From assembly GCA_017163975.1 (NCBI GenBank), contig JAFFSR010000015.1:1742501-1806500 (forward strand): a stretch of DNA of 64,000 nucleotides, read 5' to 3'. The DNA is from Anastatus disparis. Its lineage: Eukaryota > Arthropoda > Insecta > Hymenoptera > Eupelmidae. The notes under the pieces were generated by a model, which made no database searches, was not told the DNA's origin, and saw nothing but the letters and a program-made list of their open reading frames with translations. The translations under genes and the position numbers were made by a program. Positions 12,250 to 24,964 of this stretch are shown piece by piece (position 1 is the first letter of the stretch; the number at the start of each line of letters is the position of its first letter).

Positions 12250-13885
12250 AGCGTATATAAAAAAATAATATTTACCTACGTTAAGTCTGCTTTGAGACTA
12301 ATTATCTTTCGTTTTTTATGACAAAAACAAGTAAATTGAATTTGAGAAAATTTCTATAAGTTACTTAAATTTATGAAAAAGTCAATATAAATCGTCATTT
12401 TTGCAGAATTATGAAGATTATGATTATTTTCGCGGAAATTATAAAGTTATGGAAATTATTTATGGAAACGTTTTCGATTGGAAAATTTGTGATTATTGCA
12501 GTTGAATTTTGTTACATCATCATCAGTTATATCCTTGTTAAAATGACCCGAAAATTTCTAAAAGAATCGGAAAAAATATTTTTCCAGTCTTTAAAGAATG
12601 TTTAAGAACTATTATGAAATGAAAATTGATAAATGTTTCAAGTTTTCCGAATCGTTCCGACATTGAAATTTCAATTATAAGCCGTTACTCATAAAATTTG
12701 GAAAAGTCTATTGTATGCAACTATTTTTCCAGTGATTCAGTTGTAATTTATAAAATTGTGAATTTGGGTGATTCATTATGTTTCTTTCCGTAATATTTAT
12801 CTGATGTTGGAGCTACAGCAATCAAGTTTTGCTTTTTTTTATTTCATTAATATCATTTTAAATTCGTAAATTAATAGTATATTGTGTAACGAGTAAGGTT
12901 TAGTTGACTATTGCGCACGAGGGCAAGTTGGCGCACGAGCGTAGCGAATAGCGCCATTGCCCGAGACTCTCTCTCTCTCTCATATCTGCCGTACGACTGA
13001 CTCGCAATAGTATATTTCAATACTTTTTGGTACTATTATTTGTAATTAAATTACATACTTTTAGTTCACCAATTTCACGTATATACGGAATAATTACGAT
13101 TTCGTTAATGTAAAAATAATACAAGAATAGATGATACGATTTACTTTGTCAGAGGTTAAAGCGAGATAGAGTATAAAATTCATCATATGGTCGATGAGAT
13201 ACAGTATGAGGGCGCTGCGCTTGTATAAACCTTTGCGATTTTACATTAATTAACGCTTTTGCGTAACATTATTTTACAGAATGTAACGTATTTACGTGAT
13301 TTAATACAAAATAATATTATACATAGCTGTGAAACACACGCCCTCAAAAAACAACACACGCAGCGCGTGCTATTAGCTACTTACTACCCCGAAAACGCAT
13401 GCGCTATAGGCCGCTTACTCAGCATGGATGAGAAAAACAAATATAATGACTTGTCCGCACTAAAGCTATGTTAATACAATAATTTTTGTTAAAATAAAAA
13501 ATCATTTAAACTTGTAAATTTTTTATGAACTTGGATTGGAAATTATATCAAGCTCGACAAACCTAATCTTAAAATACGTTACATTGAAAGTTTGTATTAT
13601 TACTTTTTATGTAGTATTTTCGTTGGTTTCTTGAGTTGTCCACACTCGAGTTGAATCTTACAAATTTTTTCTTTGTCGCAAAAAAATGTTATTAAACGCA
13701 TTGTTTATTCATAACTTGGGATTGGAAATATTATTAGAAGACTGGAAGCTTCGTCATGCTCTTAAAAATAAAAATAATGTTATATAATTTTAAAAATAAT
13801 ATTAATCTGAATAATATATCCTCATCAGAAAAGTTATTGTAATTTATATATTTTTAGAACCTTTCCAATTTCATGTGTACCACTA
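12250..13885. other. Interior of hAT-type element, no gene recognised
   Basis: A 64-codon hydrophobic/basic frame at 12411-12605 and a 71-codon frame at 13259-13474 are short and unrecognised. A (CT)n tract near 12967 and a GC-richer segment at 12890-13010 stand out. No support for a real gene. Confidence 0.45.
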
Positions 13886-13892
13886 TGGTATT

Positions 13893-14276
13893 ATATGGGG
13901 ATATCCATCCAACTTTAAATTCTCTAGTAACAGGTCATTATTTAAACTAGGTTATAATCTTTTGTGCTATCCTGTAACTCTATTTCTGATGTATTTTGTA
14001 AATGTGCCACAAACGGCGCAGCAAATAATTCTATAAAAAGTAAATTTACACATAAGATAAATTACGGTAATTTTTTATGTGTAAAAATGAATGTTTCATA
14101 GAAATATCTACTGCGCTGTTTGTTAAACATTTACAAAATACATCAGAAATAGAGTTACAGGATAGCACAAAAGATTTGAACCTAGTTTAAATAATGTGCA
14201 TCATGCGGTAACCCAGTAACAGCTGTAATATGACCTGTTACTAGAGAATTAAAAGTTCTGTGGATATCCCCATATA
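13893..14276. mobile_element. MITE with ~130-bp inverted arms
   Basis: The left arm TATATGGGGATATCC through CTAGTAACAGGTCAT is matched inverted by ATGACCTGTTACTAG through GGATATCCCCATATA. The arms also share CAGGATAGCACAAAAG and TACATCAGAAATAGAG (inverted). No coding region. The target duplication is unclear, perhaps TA. Confidence 0.75.
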
Positions 14277-14606
14277 TCAAAAAATATGATTATGACTTCT
14301 TCAGATTTTTTATGAATTTCTAATATATTGAATAGTGATTTTTGAAGGGCATATCATAGTATTAATTAAATTAACTTATTAATAAACTGAAAAATTGCCT
14401 AGTATTAATAAATCAGTGCGATTTATTGTATTTATTCACAAAAAAAATTTATAGCTCAGTCGTGTAAAATGGCTTTATTTTCACTATCAAACAATTCCAT
14501 GGTATGCTTAACTATTTCAAGAGTTAAACAAATTTAATAATATGTATATTTTTTTATAACTTCAAGATCGTTACTGAGAATCATAAATAATTTTCACGGT
14601 ATTTTA

Positions 14607-14990
14607 TTAATAGCAGGTCGTACATCTCTATCCTTTTAAAATGAAAAAATTCAATTTTCTGCAAAACCTTATGATTGTAGCAAAAAATAAAGAAAGCCCC
14701 ATCTCGTATAATAAAAGCAATATTTTCTCTTATGAGAAAAAATTATGTTTATCGCTTCGTTTCAAAGAAAACTTTGAAAAACTGAATTGTCCATCCAAAC
14801 CTCGATATTTCAAGTTTTTCAAGGTTTTTTCAAAAGGAATCGATAAAAAATTTTTTCCTAATCAAAGAAAATATTGCTTTTTATGATACAAGATGGGGCT
14901 TTTCTCTTTATTTTTGCTAAAATTATTAGTTTTTGTAAAAAAATCAATTTTTTGATTACAATAGGACATATATACTCGACCTCCTCTTAA
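14607..14990. mobile_element. TTAA-flanked MITE, family B copy 2
   Basis: The body 14611-14986 (376 bp) lies between TTAA at 14607-14610 and 14987-14990. The ends are TAGCAGGTCG and CGACCTCCTC. The arms match the MITEs at 8010 and 32813. An 81-codon frame across the left arm is a by-product of the hairpin. Confidence 0.82.
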
Positions 14991-15135
14991 GGATCTTTAA
15001 TAGCTATTAAACTCTTTACAAGATTGTAATAATTCATCTCGATTTACTTCCACAGAGTTCGTGAAGTTTCATTAACCTTTCAATCAATATACAGAAAATA
15101 TAAAGATTCATCCGTATTCTTAAATGATCTCATAG

Positions 15136-15340
15136 GAGTCGGTCTGTGGCTCATTCGGTAGAGCGTTGGATTCGTAATCTCGAGGTTCCGAGTTCGAATC
15201 CCGCTCTCGGCAGATTGATACAAGCACCACTGTACGTTACATGTGCTTTGTTCACAAACACACTTACGAGCTCCGTCGCTGATTAGCATAGCAATAATAG
15301 CATAGCATAAATATAGCGACGTTGAAAAAAAAAAAAAAAA
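15136..15340 (+). mobile_element. tRNA-derived SINE
   Basis: The head (15138-15213) has A-box-like GTGGCTCATTCGGTAGAGC and B-box GGTTCCGAGTTCGAATCCC. The anticodon loop would read CGT, resembling tRNA-Thr, but the anticodon stem is imperfect. An unrelated body follows, then an A-tail of about 16 at 15325-15340. A direct repeat AAATGATCTCATAG flanks it (15122-15135 and 15338-15351), as left by LINE-driven insertion. It is inserted in the hAT-type element. Confidence 0.88.
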
Positions 15341-15351
15341 TGATCTCATAG

Positions 15352-17410
15352 ATTTATAATCATTTATTTACCAATAATTTAATAAATATATTCATACGAT
15401 GATAAAACGTGAAAAATATTTCTGAAGAATTTTTAAAAATACAATCTAGAAGGATTCTCCTGAAAACTTTACAGTGCTGTTCAATTCTGAAGCGATCTTA
15501 ATTGTTCATTAATTGTGAATACCATAAAATTAAGGTTACTATTCCTTAGTAAAACTTAATGAATCAAAAAAGTTCAGAAGGTATCAACGAAAATCATGAC
15601 AATTTTTTTCATAAGAGTTCACAAAGTTGTATTATGGACTGGTACCAAAAACCACAAAAAATTAGAAAGGTTCTTTTACATCAGAATCTTTCCAAACCTT
15701 AATGTACATGTTCACCGGGGTATTTCACCTGAATACGAAGGACATTTATAACTAATATAGGTAGCTAGGAGAGTTTCCGTAGCCAATGGAGATCCACGGC
15801 TCCACCAAAGTTTTTCCTATGTATTTTGGTGCCTTGAACAAGAATTTCGAGGGTGGATAGCTGGAAAATAGTTAGGAAAATCTCTTAAGTAAATTTTCTG
15901 GTTGTTAATTCTTCGCAGAAAAACATAATTTTTCGTGTTTTTCATCAAATATTAAGTCGAAAATATTTTTATCAATTTTGCCGTACATTGCACCATTTCT
16001 CTGTAAAAACATCATAAATATAAAAAAAACTCATTTTGCCATTTTTAATGATTTTTTTTATTTTATTGCACTAATCATTGGTGACCAATATAATTAAGAA
16101 TTTTTACATTTTAATTAGCTAAAATTATTGTTTAATCCACCAACTGTTGATAAAAAAAGAATGGTTTAGGCTGGTTGCGGTCTTCCTTTAATTTTTCACG
16201 AATAATTGAACCGCTTATTCAGAAAGTACCGCGCAACGGTGCTCACATGAAAAAGTCAGGTCGGAAAATAGGGGAGATTGCTATAGTAACATTAAAGTCC
16301 ACGGTTCCAAAAATTTTTTTTTATATATTTTGTCACTAAACATTAATTTAAAGGGGGTGAAGTCGGAAAATGTCCAGGAAAATTTGTATGATATAATTTC
16401 CAAAAATTTGAAAAGTCTATTTTTCAAATAAAAAACATTTTGTCGCTTATTTCATGCAATTTTCATGCCAAAGTTATAAAAAAGAATAAGTTTTATAATT
16501 TTTTTCAATTTTTCATATTAGAATGAGACTATTGTTACAGTGCAGCAGAGATTAGAATAGGATTTCCTAAAATTTTATTTCATTTGCTAAATTTATGTTA
16601 TAATTTATAAATACGTTTAATTAATTGTTATTTGTATTTTAATCTTATTACATTTTTTACATGTAGAATTTTTGCTACAAGAACAATATGTACAGTACGC
16701 TATTCATTATTTTATGAAGTTTAAAAAACTTGTGTTTTTATAATTTATAAAATTTTTTAACGAAGTCCATTTTTTTCTGTGAACTACTCTTCTACTGTTA
16801 CATATTTTGTAAAAATATATCTTTTTAATAAAAAAAATAGGTATATGATTGATTGAAAATATTAATTTTAATTAATTTAATTTATGTATAACCCTGTTGA
16901 AAAAACTCACTGACATGGTAACATTTTTTTTTAACTATTAATAATTGAATTTATTGATTTGTTGATTGTAATTCTTTAATAATTTATTTTATTTCCGCAA
17001 TTCAATCCAAAATATCCTTAATTTATAATCCTTTAGTTGAAAATTGAGGCAGCACACTAATTATAACACATCCAAAATAATTTATAGCAGCATCATCAGT
17101 GTCACAACCAAATTTTAAAATTGCTAAGCATAAACTTTCAAAACGAATGTCAGGAAAAAGTAGTTAACATTGTAAAAGAATTTTTTTGTTACAGATAACT
17201 ATTATGGGAAAAACTTTTTTGAAAATAAAATCATATAATCAAATTATCCATCAAAAAGTAAAACCATTCCTTAAAAATCTTTAAGATTTTTATCAGTATT
17301 AATATTAGCGACTTCTCCTAAATTAGAATTTTTTTTATTTTAAGTAACATAGAAAAAATAACCTGTTTGTGTGACTGATTAAAAACTGCTCACTTGTTTA
17401 AAAAAAAATC
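15352..17410. other. Interior of hAT-type element, no gene seen
   Basis: AT-rich with no frame or motif I could recognise. Stretches around 15700-15900 and 16200-16380 share a similar word order (a GGAAAATnnnnAGGAAAAT context), suggesting an old internal duplication. Confidence 0.45.
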
Positions 17411-17418
17411 TGGTGGCA

Positions 17419-17419
<1 letters not shown>

Positions 17420-17481
<62 letters not shown>

Positions 17482-17593
17482 GTGTGTGTATGTGTGTGTG
17501 TGTGTGAATTGACATAAAATATCCCATGTATATGTATATACATATATTCATAAGCCTATGTGTGTGCGTGCATGCGCCTTGACAGGAACAGCC

Positions 17594-17655
<62 letters not shown>

Positions 17656-17797
17656 AAAAATATATACAAACTCAAGTACGAGTGTCATGCATGTAAATTG
17701 ACATGAAACGTCCGTGTATATAAACCTGTGTGTATGTCGCGCGTGTGAATTAACATTAAATATCCCATGTATATGTGTACACAGATATACACACATA

Positions 17798-17849
<52 letters not shown>

Positions 17850-18366
17850 TAAGCCCATGTGTGTGCGTACATGCGAATTGACAGAAACGGTCCCATATAT
17901 ATAAATACAAATTTCAAATACATGTTTAGATGTGTTTGCGTGTTCGAGTTGACAAGATATGTCAAACATATGAAAACCGGTGCGTGTGTGTTGACATGAT
18001 ACGTCCCATATATGTGAACCCAAGGGCGCTTGGATAGGTGTGTTAGAGTTGTCATGAAATGTCCCATATATATAAACCTGTATAGGCGTGGGTAATAATT
18101 GACGTGAAAAATCCTATGTATATTAACGTGTGTGCATGCATGCAAATCGATATGAAATGTACCATATGTATAAACCTGTGTGTGTGTGCGTGCGTTCGAA
18201 TTGACATGGAAAATCCCATGTATATTAACGTACGTGTGCATGCATGCGAATCGACATGAAATGTCCAATATATATAAACCTGTGTGTTTGTATGCGTTCG
18301 AATTGACATTAAAAATCCCATGTATATTAGCGTGTGTGTGCATGCATGCGCAACGACATGTACTGT

Positions 18367-18441
<75 letters not shown>

Positions 18442-19149
18442 TGTAAACGACATGAAATATCTCATATATATATACCTGTATGTGCGTACGTTCCAATTGA
18501 CGTGAAAAATCCAATATTTATTAAAGTTTGTGTGCATGCTTGCGAATTGACATGAAATGTCCCATATATATGTAAACCTGTGTGTGTGCGTTCGAATTGA
18601 CGTGAAAAATCCTATATATATTAACGTGCGTGTGCATGCATGCGAATCGACATGGAATGTCCCATATATATATATAAACCTAAGGTTACTAGGATGGGTG
18701 TGTGCGTGTTGTCATAAAATGTCCCACATATATAAAAAAGCCTGTCATTATGAGTATGTACGAGTTGACATGAAATGTCCCATATATAATCCTGTGTGTG
18801 TGTGTGTGTGTGTGTGCGTGCGCATTGGCATGAAATGTCCCATATATCTAAACCCGTAAGTGCGTGCGTTCCAATTGACGTGAAAAATCCCATGTTTATT
18901 AAAGTCTGTGTGCATGCATGCGAATAGACATGAAATGTCCCATATATATAAACCTGTGTGTGTGCTTTCGAATTGACGTGAAAAATCCTATGTTTATTAA
19001 CGTGCGGGTGCATGAATGAAAATTGACACGAAACGTCCCATATATGAAAACCTGAGAACTCGGATAGGTGTGTGAGAGTTGTCATGAAATGTTCCATATA
19101 TATAGATAAGCCTGTGATTATGAGTATGTACAAGTTGACATGAAATGTC

Positions 19150-19196
<47 letters not shown>

Positions 19197-19590
19197 GCTG
19201 TGTGTGTGTATGTGTGCGTGCGAATCGACATGAAATGTCCCATATATGTAAATCTAAGGGTACACGAATGGGTGTGTGCGTGTTGTCATGAAATGTACCA
19301 CATATAAAGAAAACCTGTACTTATGAGTACGTGCTAACCGACATGAAATATCCCATGTGTGTATGTATGTATGTATATATATATATACATATATATAAAC
19401 CAAAATATATACGGGTCAACGGGTGCAAGTTGACATGAAACGGACCATGTATATATATATATATATATATCAACTTGTCCGTATGTGTGCGTGTGGGTCG
19501 ACATGAAATGTTGCATATATATGAGCCTAGGTGCGTATGTATGTGCGCGTCCACATATGTTTTTCTATATACATATATATGATACAAATT
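17420..19590. repeat. TA/TG microsatellite arrays with GACATGAAATGTCCC units, right arm
   Basis: Inverted counterpart of 9075-10815. The cores read TTGACATGAAATGTCCCATA, alternating with GTGTGTGTGCGTGCG tracts and long (TA)n runs. At least a dozen units are visible. Long frames in both directions are microsatellite translation only. Confidence 0.85.
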
Positions 19591-19599
19591 CCTTAGTAC

Positions 19600-20228
19600 G
19601 TTTAATTAAAAAGGAATTGTGGAATTTTTAATTAAAGCCCTCGAATTCACAAATCATAATCATAACTGACGCTCTTTCAATTCACGATTACATTTTGATT
19701 TCTTGATTGAAATTTATTTAATTAAGGATTCCTTTTGATTTTGGAATTAAAGCCCTTTCAATTCACGATTAAATTTTGATTTCTTAATTGAAATTTATTT
19801 AATTAAGAATTCCTTTTGATTTTGGAATTAAAGCCCTTTCAATTCACGATTACATTTTGATTTCTTAATTGAAATTTATTTAATTAAGGATTCTTTTTGA
19901 TTTGGGAATTAAAGCCCTTTCAATTCACGATTAAATTTTGATTTTTTAATTGAAATTTATTTAATTAAGAATTCTTTTTGATTTTGTAATTAAAGCCCTT
20001 TCAATTCACGATTACATTTTGATTTCTTAATTGAAATTTATTTAATTGAGAATTTCTTTTGATTTTTTAATTAAAGCCTTTTCAATTCACGATTAGATTT
20101 TGATTTGTTAATTAAAATATTTTTAATTATTAATTTAAAAGAAATTGTTAATTAAATAAAACTTTAATTACAAATTCAAAAATGATTCGTGATTCAAATA
20201 ATTTTTAATTACTTTTTTCGCAACCCTG
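19600..20228. repeat. Tandem ~81-bp repeats, right hAT-type arm
   Basis: Inverted copy of the array at 8422-9070: units with AATTAAAGCCCTTTCAATTC and ATTTTGATTTCTTAATTG. It ends in TTTTTTCGCAACCCTG at 20228, where the ATCGTGGA target duplication begins. Confidence 0.85.
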
Positions 20229-20708
20229 ATCGTGGACATTCCAGAAGATGGGTTTGTTCCGTAAAACAAGGACACATCCCTGAACGAGGAGATAGCGAAC
20301 TTCATTTGCAATGATAAAGAATCAGGAAAGCGGCTGCGAGAAGCAGTACCGTGTTCGAAGATGGAACCCAAGCAAGGCTTATCCACCCTGAGTAACTGAT
20401 CAAGAAAGTAAAAAATGACGGTGCTGTTACCACCACCTAACAGAAAAGCCACCCTTCTAGTCCAACTCCTGAGGCATCAGAACAGAGAGATTGATACATC
20501 AAGGTGGATAATACTTTAGAGTTTGGAGCGAGCCCCAAGTTGTCTTCTTATTTTGGAAATCAATAGAAGTTCGTCGGACAGATTAAAGGCCAGGGGAGGT
20601 AACACCTTTTTGAAGACGGGGAAAGTCACTTTTCGGTGTGTGTCCGAGGACCTGGGAGGTAAAGGGGTAGAAGAGAAGAAGGATGATTTGTTTATGGAGC
20701 AGTACTAA
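20229..20708 (+). pseudogene. LINE ORF1 fragment (3' part)
   Basis: Resumes directly after the hAT-type element with IVDIPEDGFVP and continues in broken frames to a stop at 20706-20708. The last 61 codons (20523-20708) form one open block. At least two in-frame stops occur (near 20254 and 20397). It is read as the C-terminal half of the same ORF1 that starts at 7699, because it directly follows the target duplication and directly precedes ORF2. Confidence 0.5.
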
Positions 20709-22204
20709 AAATGGCTGACTCCCGAATAAAATTTATCTAAATCAACTTATACCACAACAAAAGCGTCTCAATGATTTTTAATAGGTGCTTGTCTGTGAGG
20801 CATACATGCTCAGCTATGGTTTTGGCCAAAGTGCTGATACAAGAGCCGTGGCTTGTTAAAAATCGTATTAGAATTTTGACAGCAGTGGTTAGTGTCTACG
20901 CGAGCGGGGATTATGAGACACAAAGTATGGTCATCGAAAGTTTTGAGACTACACTAATGCAGGAATTCTGTACGAATGACCTAGTAATCGCTAGAGCTCA
21001 TAGTAGTGATGGTATAAACAGAGGCAGAGACTTTATAGTAGATCCTGCCTGCTGTGCGCACGATAGGGAGTCTCCCTAAGAAATTTAAATGTACTAATAA
21101 GGTACTGTGGAAGGGAGGACCTTAGACTATTGGTAGGATGTGATGCTAATGCACACAATGAAGTGTAGGACAGCATTACCTCAAATGGGGCGAGTAACTA
21201 TTGGATTATCTAATTGTAGAAAATCTGATTCTCTTAAACAGAGGTGCAAGAACCCACCTTTGTCACGTCCATGAGAAGTGAGATACTATATATCACCTTG
21301 TGCAACTGACTAGTGGCAGACCTGATGCAGGATTGGAGAGTTTATAATAAGCCATCTATGTCAAATTATAAAATTATCAGAGTCACAATGAGAGAAGTAG
21401 AGCCTCATGTGGCATGGTATAAGAGGTTTAGGGAAACAAACTGGGAGGGTTATAGATATCCGTAGAGAACTAATTAAGAAATTTCATGGATAGTTGTGCA
21501 ACAAGAAAGAGATTGGAATACACTGAGAAGTATGTTAGGGAGGCAATGAATAAGCTTTTGAGGAAAACTGCCCTCTTGCACAGAGAACCATTAGACGCGG
21601 TAATGGTTCTCTATAGTTTTAGCTGTAATTGGTTAACCATGCGAGCCCTTTAAACCACTAGGTTTGGATAACATTACCGCAGCCTTGATACACTAATGCT
21701 TGAAGGAGATGATAAGACCATTAACCGACTTATTTAAGGGATGTGTAGCCTTGTGCTACATGCCTGAATAATGGCTCAAAACGAAAGTCATCTTCATTCC
21801 AAAACTAGGAAATAAGAGCTACATAGAGGTTAAGGATTTTAGGCCAATTAGCTAATATCTCTCTTGTTGAAAACATGAAAGACGGTGCTTGATGAATACG
21901 TGAAAAAAGGGCCATTAAGGTTATATCCACATTACAAAGATCAACGCGCTTACAGAAAAAGCAAATTGGTGAAAACAGCACTCTTGTCGGTTGTGGACTT
22001 CATAAAGGGTCCAATCGAGCTTAAAGGGGTATGTATAGGTGTGTTTTTGGATGTAGAGGAAGCTTTCAACTGCACATCCAGAATGGCAATTTGGAGTGGT
22101 CCTGACAAGCACTGTATTCTTGGAAGCATCATCGACTGGTTCATAAGCTTCCTGGAAAATAGAGAACTGCATACATCCTGGATAAGAAACACAATTAGTG
22201 GGTT

Positions 22205-22571
22205 CCCTGGTGAAAAAATCAGGTGACAAATCACCTGATTTCTCAGGTGATTTATCATGCCAAAACATCATGTAACGATATTTTTGGTTTTTACACGTTC
22301 CAAACAATGATTAGTCAATTCAAAACAATTTTTGGAAATTAAAAAAATTTTTGAACTTAGAAAATCTAAAATTAGTCAAAATTTTTCCTAAGACCAAATC
22401 ATCTAAAAAAATATCTAAGATCAGAATTTTCTAAAATTTTCAAAAACTGGTCTGAATGGACTAAGCATGGTTTGAAACGTGTAAAAACAAAAAAAATCGT
22501 TACATGATGCTTCAGCATGATAAATCACCTGATAAATCAGGTGATTTATCACCTGATTTTTTTTAACAGGG
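22205..22571. mobile_element. MITE inserted in the LINE reverse transcriptase
   Basis: 367 bp with inverted ends CCCTGGTGAAAAAATCAGG and CCTGATTTTTTTTAACAGGG. Several inner ATCACCTGAT repeats and a longer pairing (CATCATGTAACGAT with ATCGTTACATGATG) are present. The flanks share TT on both sides. Reverse-transcriptase coding continues on both sides, so the insertion point is well defined. Confidence 0.8.
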
Positions 22572-22904
22572 TTGGTCTCGAAGGGTTATTTTCAGGGTGG
22601 GGTTTTCTCGCCTCTGTCATGGAGCCTGGTCATAGGTGGTCTACTGCGTGTTTTCGATGGGATGAGAATCAAAACAATAGGATATGCAGATTATATTGCT
22701 ATTCTAGCTAGGGGAGCCTTCGAGAAAGTACTCACAGAGTTAGTATAGTGGACCCTCAGGAAAATGGAAGAGTCGTGTAAGGATAAATCACTATGCATTC
22801 AGGAAGATAAAACAATGGCGGTGGTCTTTACCAGACGATATAAAGTTAGAACACAAGAGAAAATAAAGTTGGGTAACACGAGGATACCTAACGTAAAATA
22901 AACT

Positions 22905-23572
22905 AACTAGGATAGGCCCAGGCCTCCGAATCACGGATTTTGCTCAAACTTTGGGATAAGTTTCTAGGTGTCAAAATATGAAGAAAACCAGAATTTTGGA
23001 ACCTAACGCTTAAAATTTCCCTAGTTATAGGTAATTAAAGAAAATCACTAAAAAAGTTACTAGATTTCCAAACACTTATAGCTCTTTAGCATTAACAGTT
23101 AGAAGCTTAAAACCATTTTCGAATGAAAGCTGACCTCAAATCCTTTCAAAATAGTGCTTGTAGCATACCAAAATATTATTCTTTCCCAACGTTACAGCGT
23201 TATAAGATTTTAACGTGAATTTCCTTTAAATAACATTAATTAATAATAAATACTAAAATGTAGTTCAATTTTTAGAACACTGTAGCTATAGGAAAAAATA
23301 ATATTTTGGTATGCTGTAGGTGCTATTTCGAAAGGATTTGAGTTCAGCTTTCATTTTAAAACAATTACAAGTGTCTAGTTATTAATGCTAAAAAACTATA
23401 GGGGTTTGAAAATCTAGTAACTTTTTTAGTGATTTTCTCTAATTGCCTATAACTAGGTAAATTTTGAGCGTTAGGGTCTGAAATTCTGGTTTTCTCCATA
23501 TTTTAACATCTAGAAACTTATTCCAAAGTTTAAGCAAAATCCGTGACCCGGAGGCCTGGGCCTCTCCTAGTA
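22905..23572. mobile_element. ~664-bp MITE with long inverted arms
   Basis: The ends are CTAGGATAGGCCCAGGCCTC and GAGGCCTGGGCCTCTCCTAG, a near-perfect inverted repeat, and inner arms continue pairing for about 250 bases per side. A TA duplication is possible within the CTAG ends. The LINE reading resumes after it. A related end is at 62978. Confidence 0.8.
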
Positions 23573-23823
23573 AGTATATTGATGGGTTTGTGGATAGGAA
23601 GATTTCATCTGGAGAAGAAATGTAAAAAGGTCATAGCTACATTCTGACAATATAGGAGGGAGTTTAAAGCTAAATGGGGACAAGGTCCGGAGCAACTGCA
23701 CTGGATCTACTCTGTCATCATTGCACCAAGGATATCTCACGTTTCAATTGTCTGTTGGAACAGAACGTCAAGAAAGGGAGGAATATGTAAAGGGCATGGA
23801 GGAGTAGTACTCTACTTAAGGTC

Positions 23824-24046
23824 CACTAACAAGTAAACCTAGGAAAGTGGAAATTTTAAATCTTTTCACAATCTTTGCGAATTAATTTTTTTTTGGAGAA
23901 TATCTATTTAGAAGTAACAAGTATAGGCTAACTTTTTGATTAGACCTTAGGAAACTTTTGGCGTAGGCTCTACATCAGGATAAAATGGTTAAAAATGCAA
24001 AAGTCGGTTATAAAATGGTCAAGTTCAGAGAATGCTTTAAAATAAA

Positions 24047-24100
<54 letters not shown>

Positions 24101-24240
24101 GAATGTATACATAATTTAAAATTTTGAAGAAGTTAACCTATACTTGTTACTTCTGAATGGATATTCTCCAAAAAAAAATTCATTCACAAAGGTTGTGAGA
24201 AGATTTAAAATTTCCACTTTCCTAGGTTTACTTGTAAGTG
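23824..24240. mobile_element. 417-bp MITE with a (TA)n loop
   Basis: The ends are CACTAACAAGTAAACCTAGG and CCTAGGTTTACTTGTAAGTG. About 130 bp of arm pair on each side, and a (TA)n tract at 24047-24096 lies near the loop. It marks the 3' limit of the recognisable LINE. Confidence 0.8.
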
Positions 24241-24960
24241 CATTACACCGATGGGTCCCTCCGATAATTAAATCTAACCTTATCTAATTTAATCAAAGCC
24301 TTAGTCATCTCATTTTGAAAGATTTTTGGTAGATAATGCTTATCAAACAATAAGTCAAATGAAATACTTGTAGAAAAAAAAATTAGTTTTGTAGATTTTT
24401 AATAAGCACTGGTAAATAGATCTATTTGGAGCGGCTTATAACAGATCGGCGCAGCAGCTGGAGACAGGAAACCGAATATTTTACTAAGTCTTCCAAGGCT
24501 TTAAAAATATTATATTTTTGACGGACTATATTTTTTAGTTATTTTATTAACTAAACTCATTGAGAAAAAAATTTATCCTTATAGAAATTAATCACAAGTT
24601 CGTATTTTAAATACCCTATATAGATAGTAGAAGTTTTATGGCAACACTAGTGAGGGGATAGACTATCATTGTACTTTTAAATGGTTTTCGTCACTGTAGA
24701 AAAGTTTTAGCCTTGCAGCTTTGAAACATTTAAATAAAAATTTATTACGTTCTCATAAATTTTTAATAATTTCGACAACGTGAAAAGCTTGATGGGCTTC
24801 AACTTTCATTAATCATATTGTATAAACAATTGTTAAAATCAAAATTACTTTTATAATAATAATGTCATTTTGTTTATCGTGACCTTCCTGGTTATCAAAC
24901 AAAAGTTAAGCAAAAAAACATTGTTTTCGACTCATATTTAACTTTAATACAGTCAAAAGA
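24241..24960. other. Intergenic, no gene seen
   Basis: AT-rich. No frame, RNA gene or repeat could be supported. Confidence 0.5.
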
Positions 24961-24964
24961 CATA

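Larger units (their letters stand above)
8414..20236. mobile_element. 11.8-kb hAT-type element with 8-bp TSD and repeat-rich inverted arms
   Basis: The element spans 8422-20228, with ends CAGGGTTGC and GCAACCCTG. It is flanked by identical 8-bp direct repeats ATCGTGGA (8414-8421 and 20229-20236). Both marks are diagnostic of the hAT superfamily. The two arms (8422-~10810 and ~17410-20228) are inverted copies: first ~81-bp A/T-rich tandem units, then runs of TATATATGGGACATTTCATG units separated by (TA)n and (CA)n tracts. The middle has no transposase frame, so the element is non-autonomous or has lost its gene. It sits in ORF1 of a LINE. Confidence 0.85.
20711..23823 (+). pseudogene. R1/Jockey-group LINE ORF2: APE endonuclease plus reverse transcriptase, decayed
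   Basis: An ATG at 20711 opens MADSRIKF, the usual start of R1-type ORF2. Endonuclease signatures follow: IQEPW (about 20842), LLVGCDANAH (about 21122) and EPTFVT (about 21250). Reverse-transcriptase blocks are FRPIS (about 21839), GVFLDVEEAFN (about 22036), a GGVFSPLSWSLV block (about 22590) and GYADY in place of GYADD (about 22680). A downstream WIYSVIIAPRISHVS block (about 23700) fits the region after the RT. Many stops and frameshifts, plus MITEs at 22205 and 22907, show it is dead. The 3' end is cut by the MITE at 23824. Confidence 0.85.

Noticed and set aside
15138..15213. A tRNA-Thr gene
   Set aside because: The anticodon stem is imperfect, and the sequence continues into a body with an A-tail and flanking direct repeats, which marks it as a SINE.
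17548..19587. Frames up to 252 codons on the minus strand and others on the plus strand
   Set aside because: Same microsatellite and repeat-unit translations in the right hAT-type arm; they contain no domain.
21921..22307. Minus-strand frames of 102-128 codons
   Set aside because: They are antisense to the LINE reverse transcriptase, which has recognisable motifs on the plus strand.
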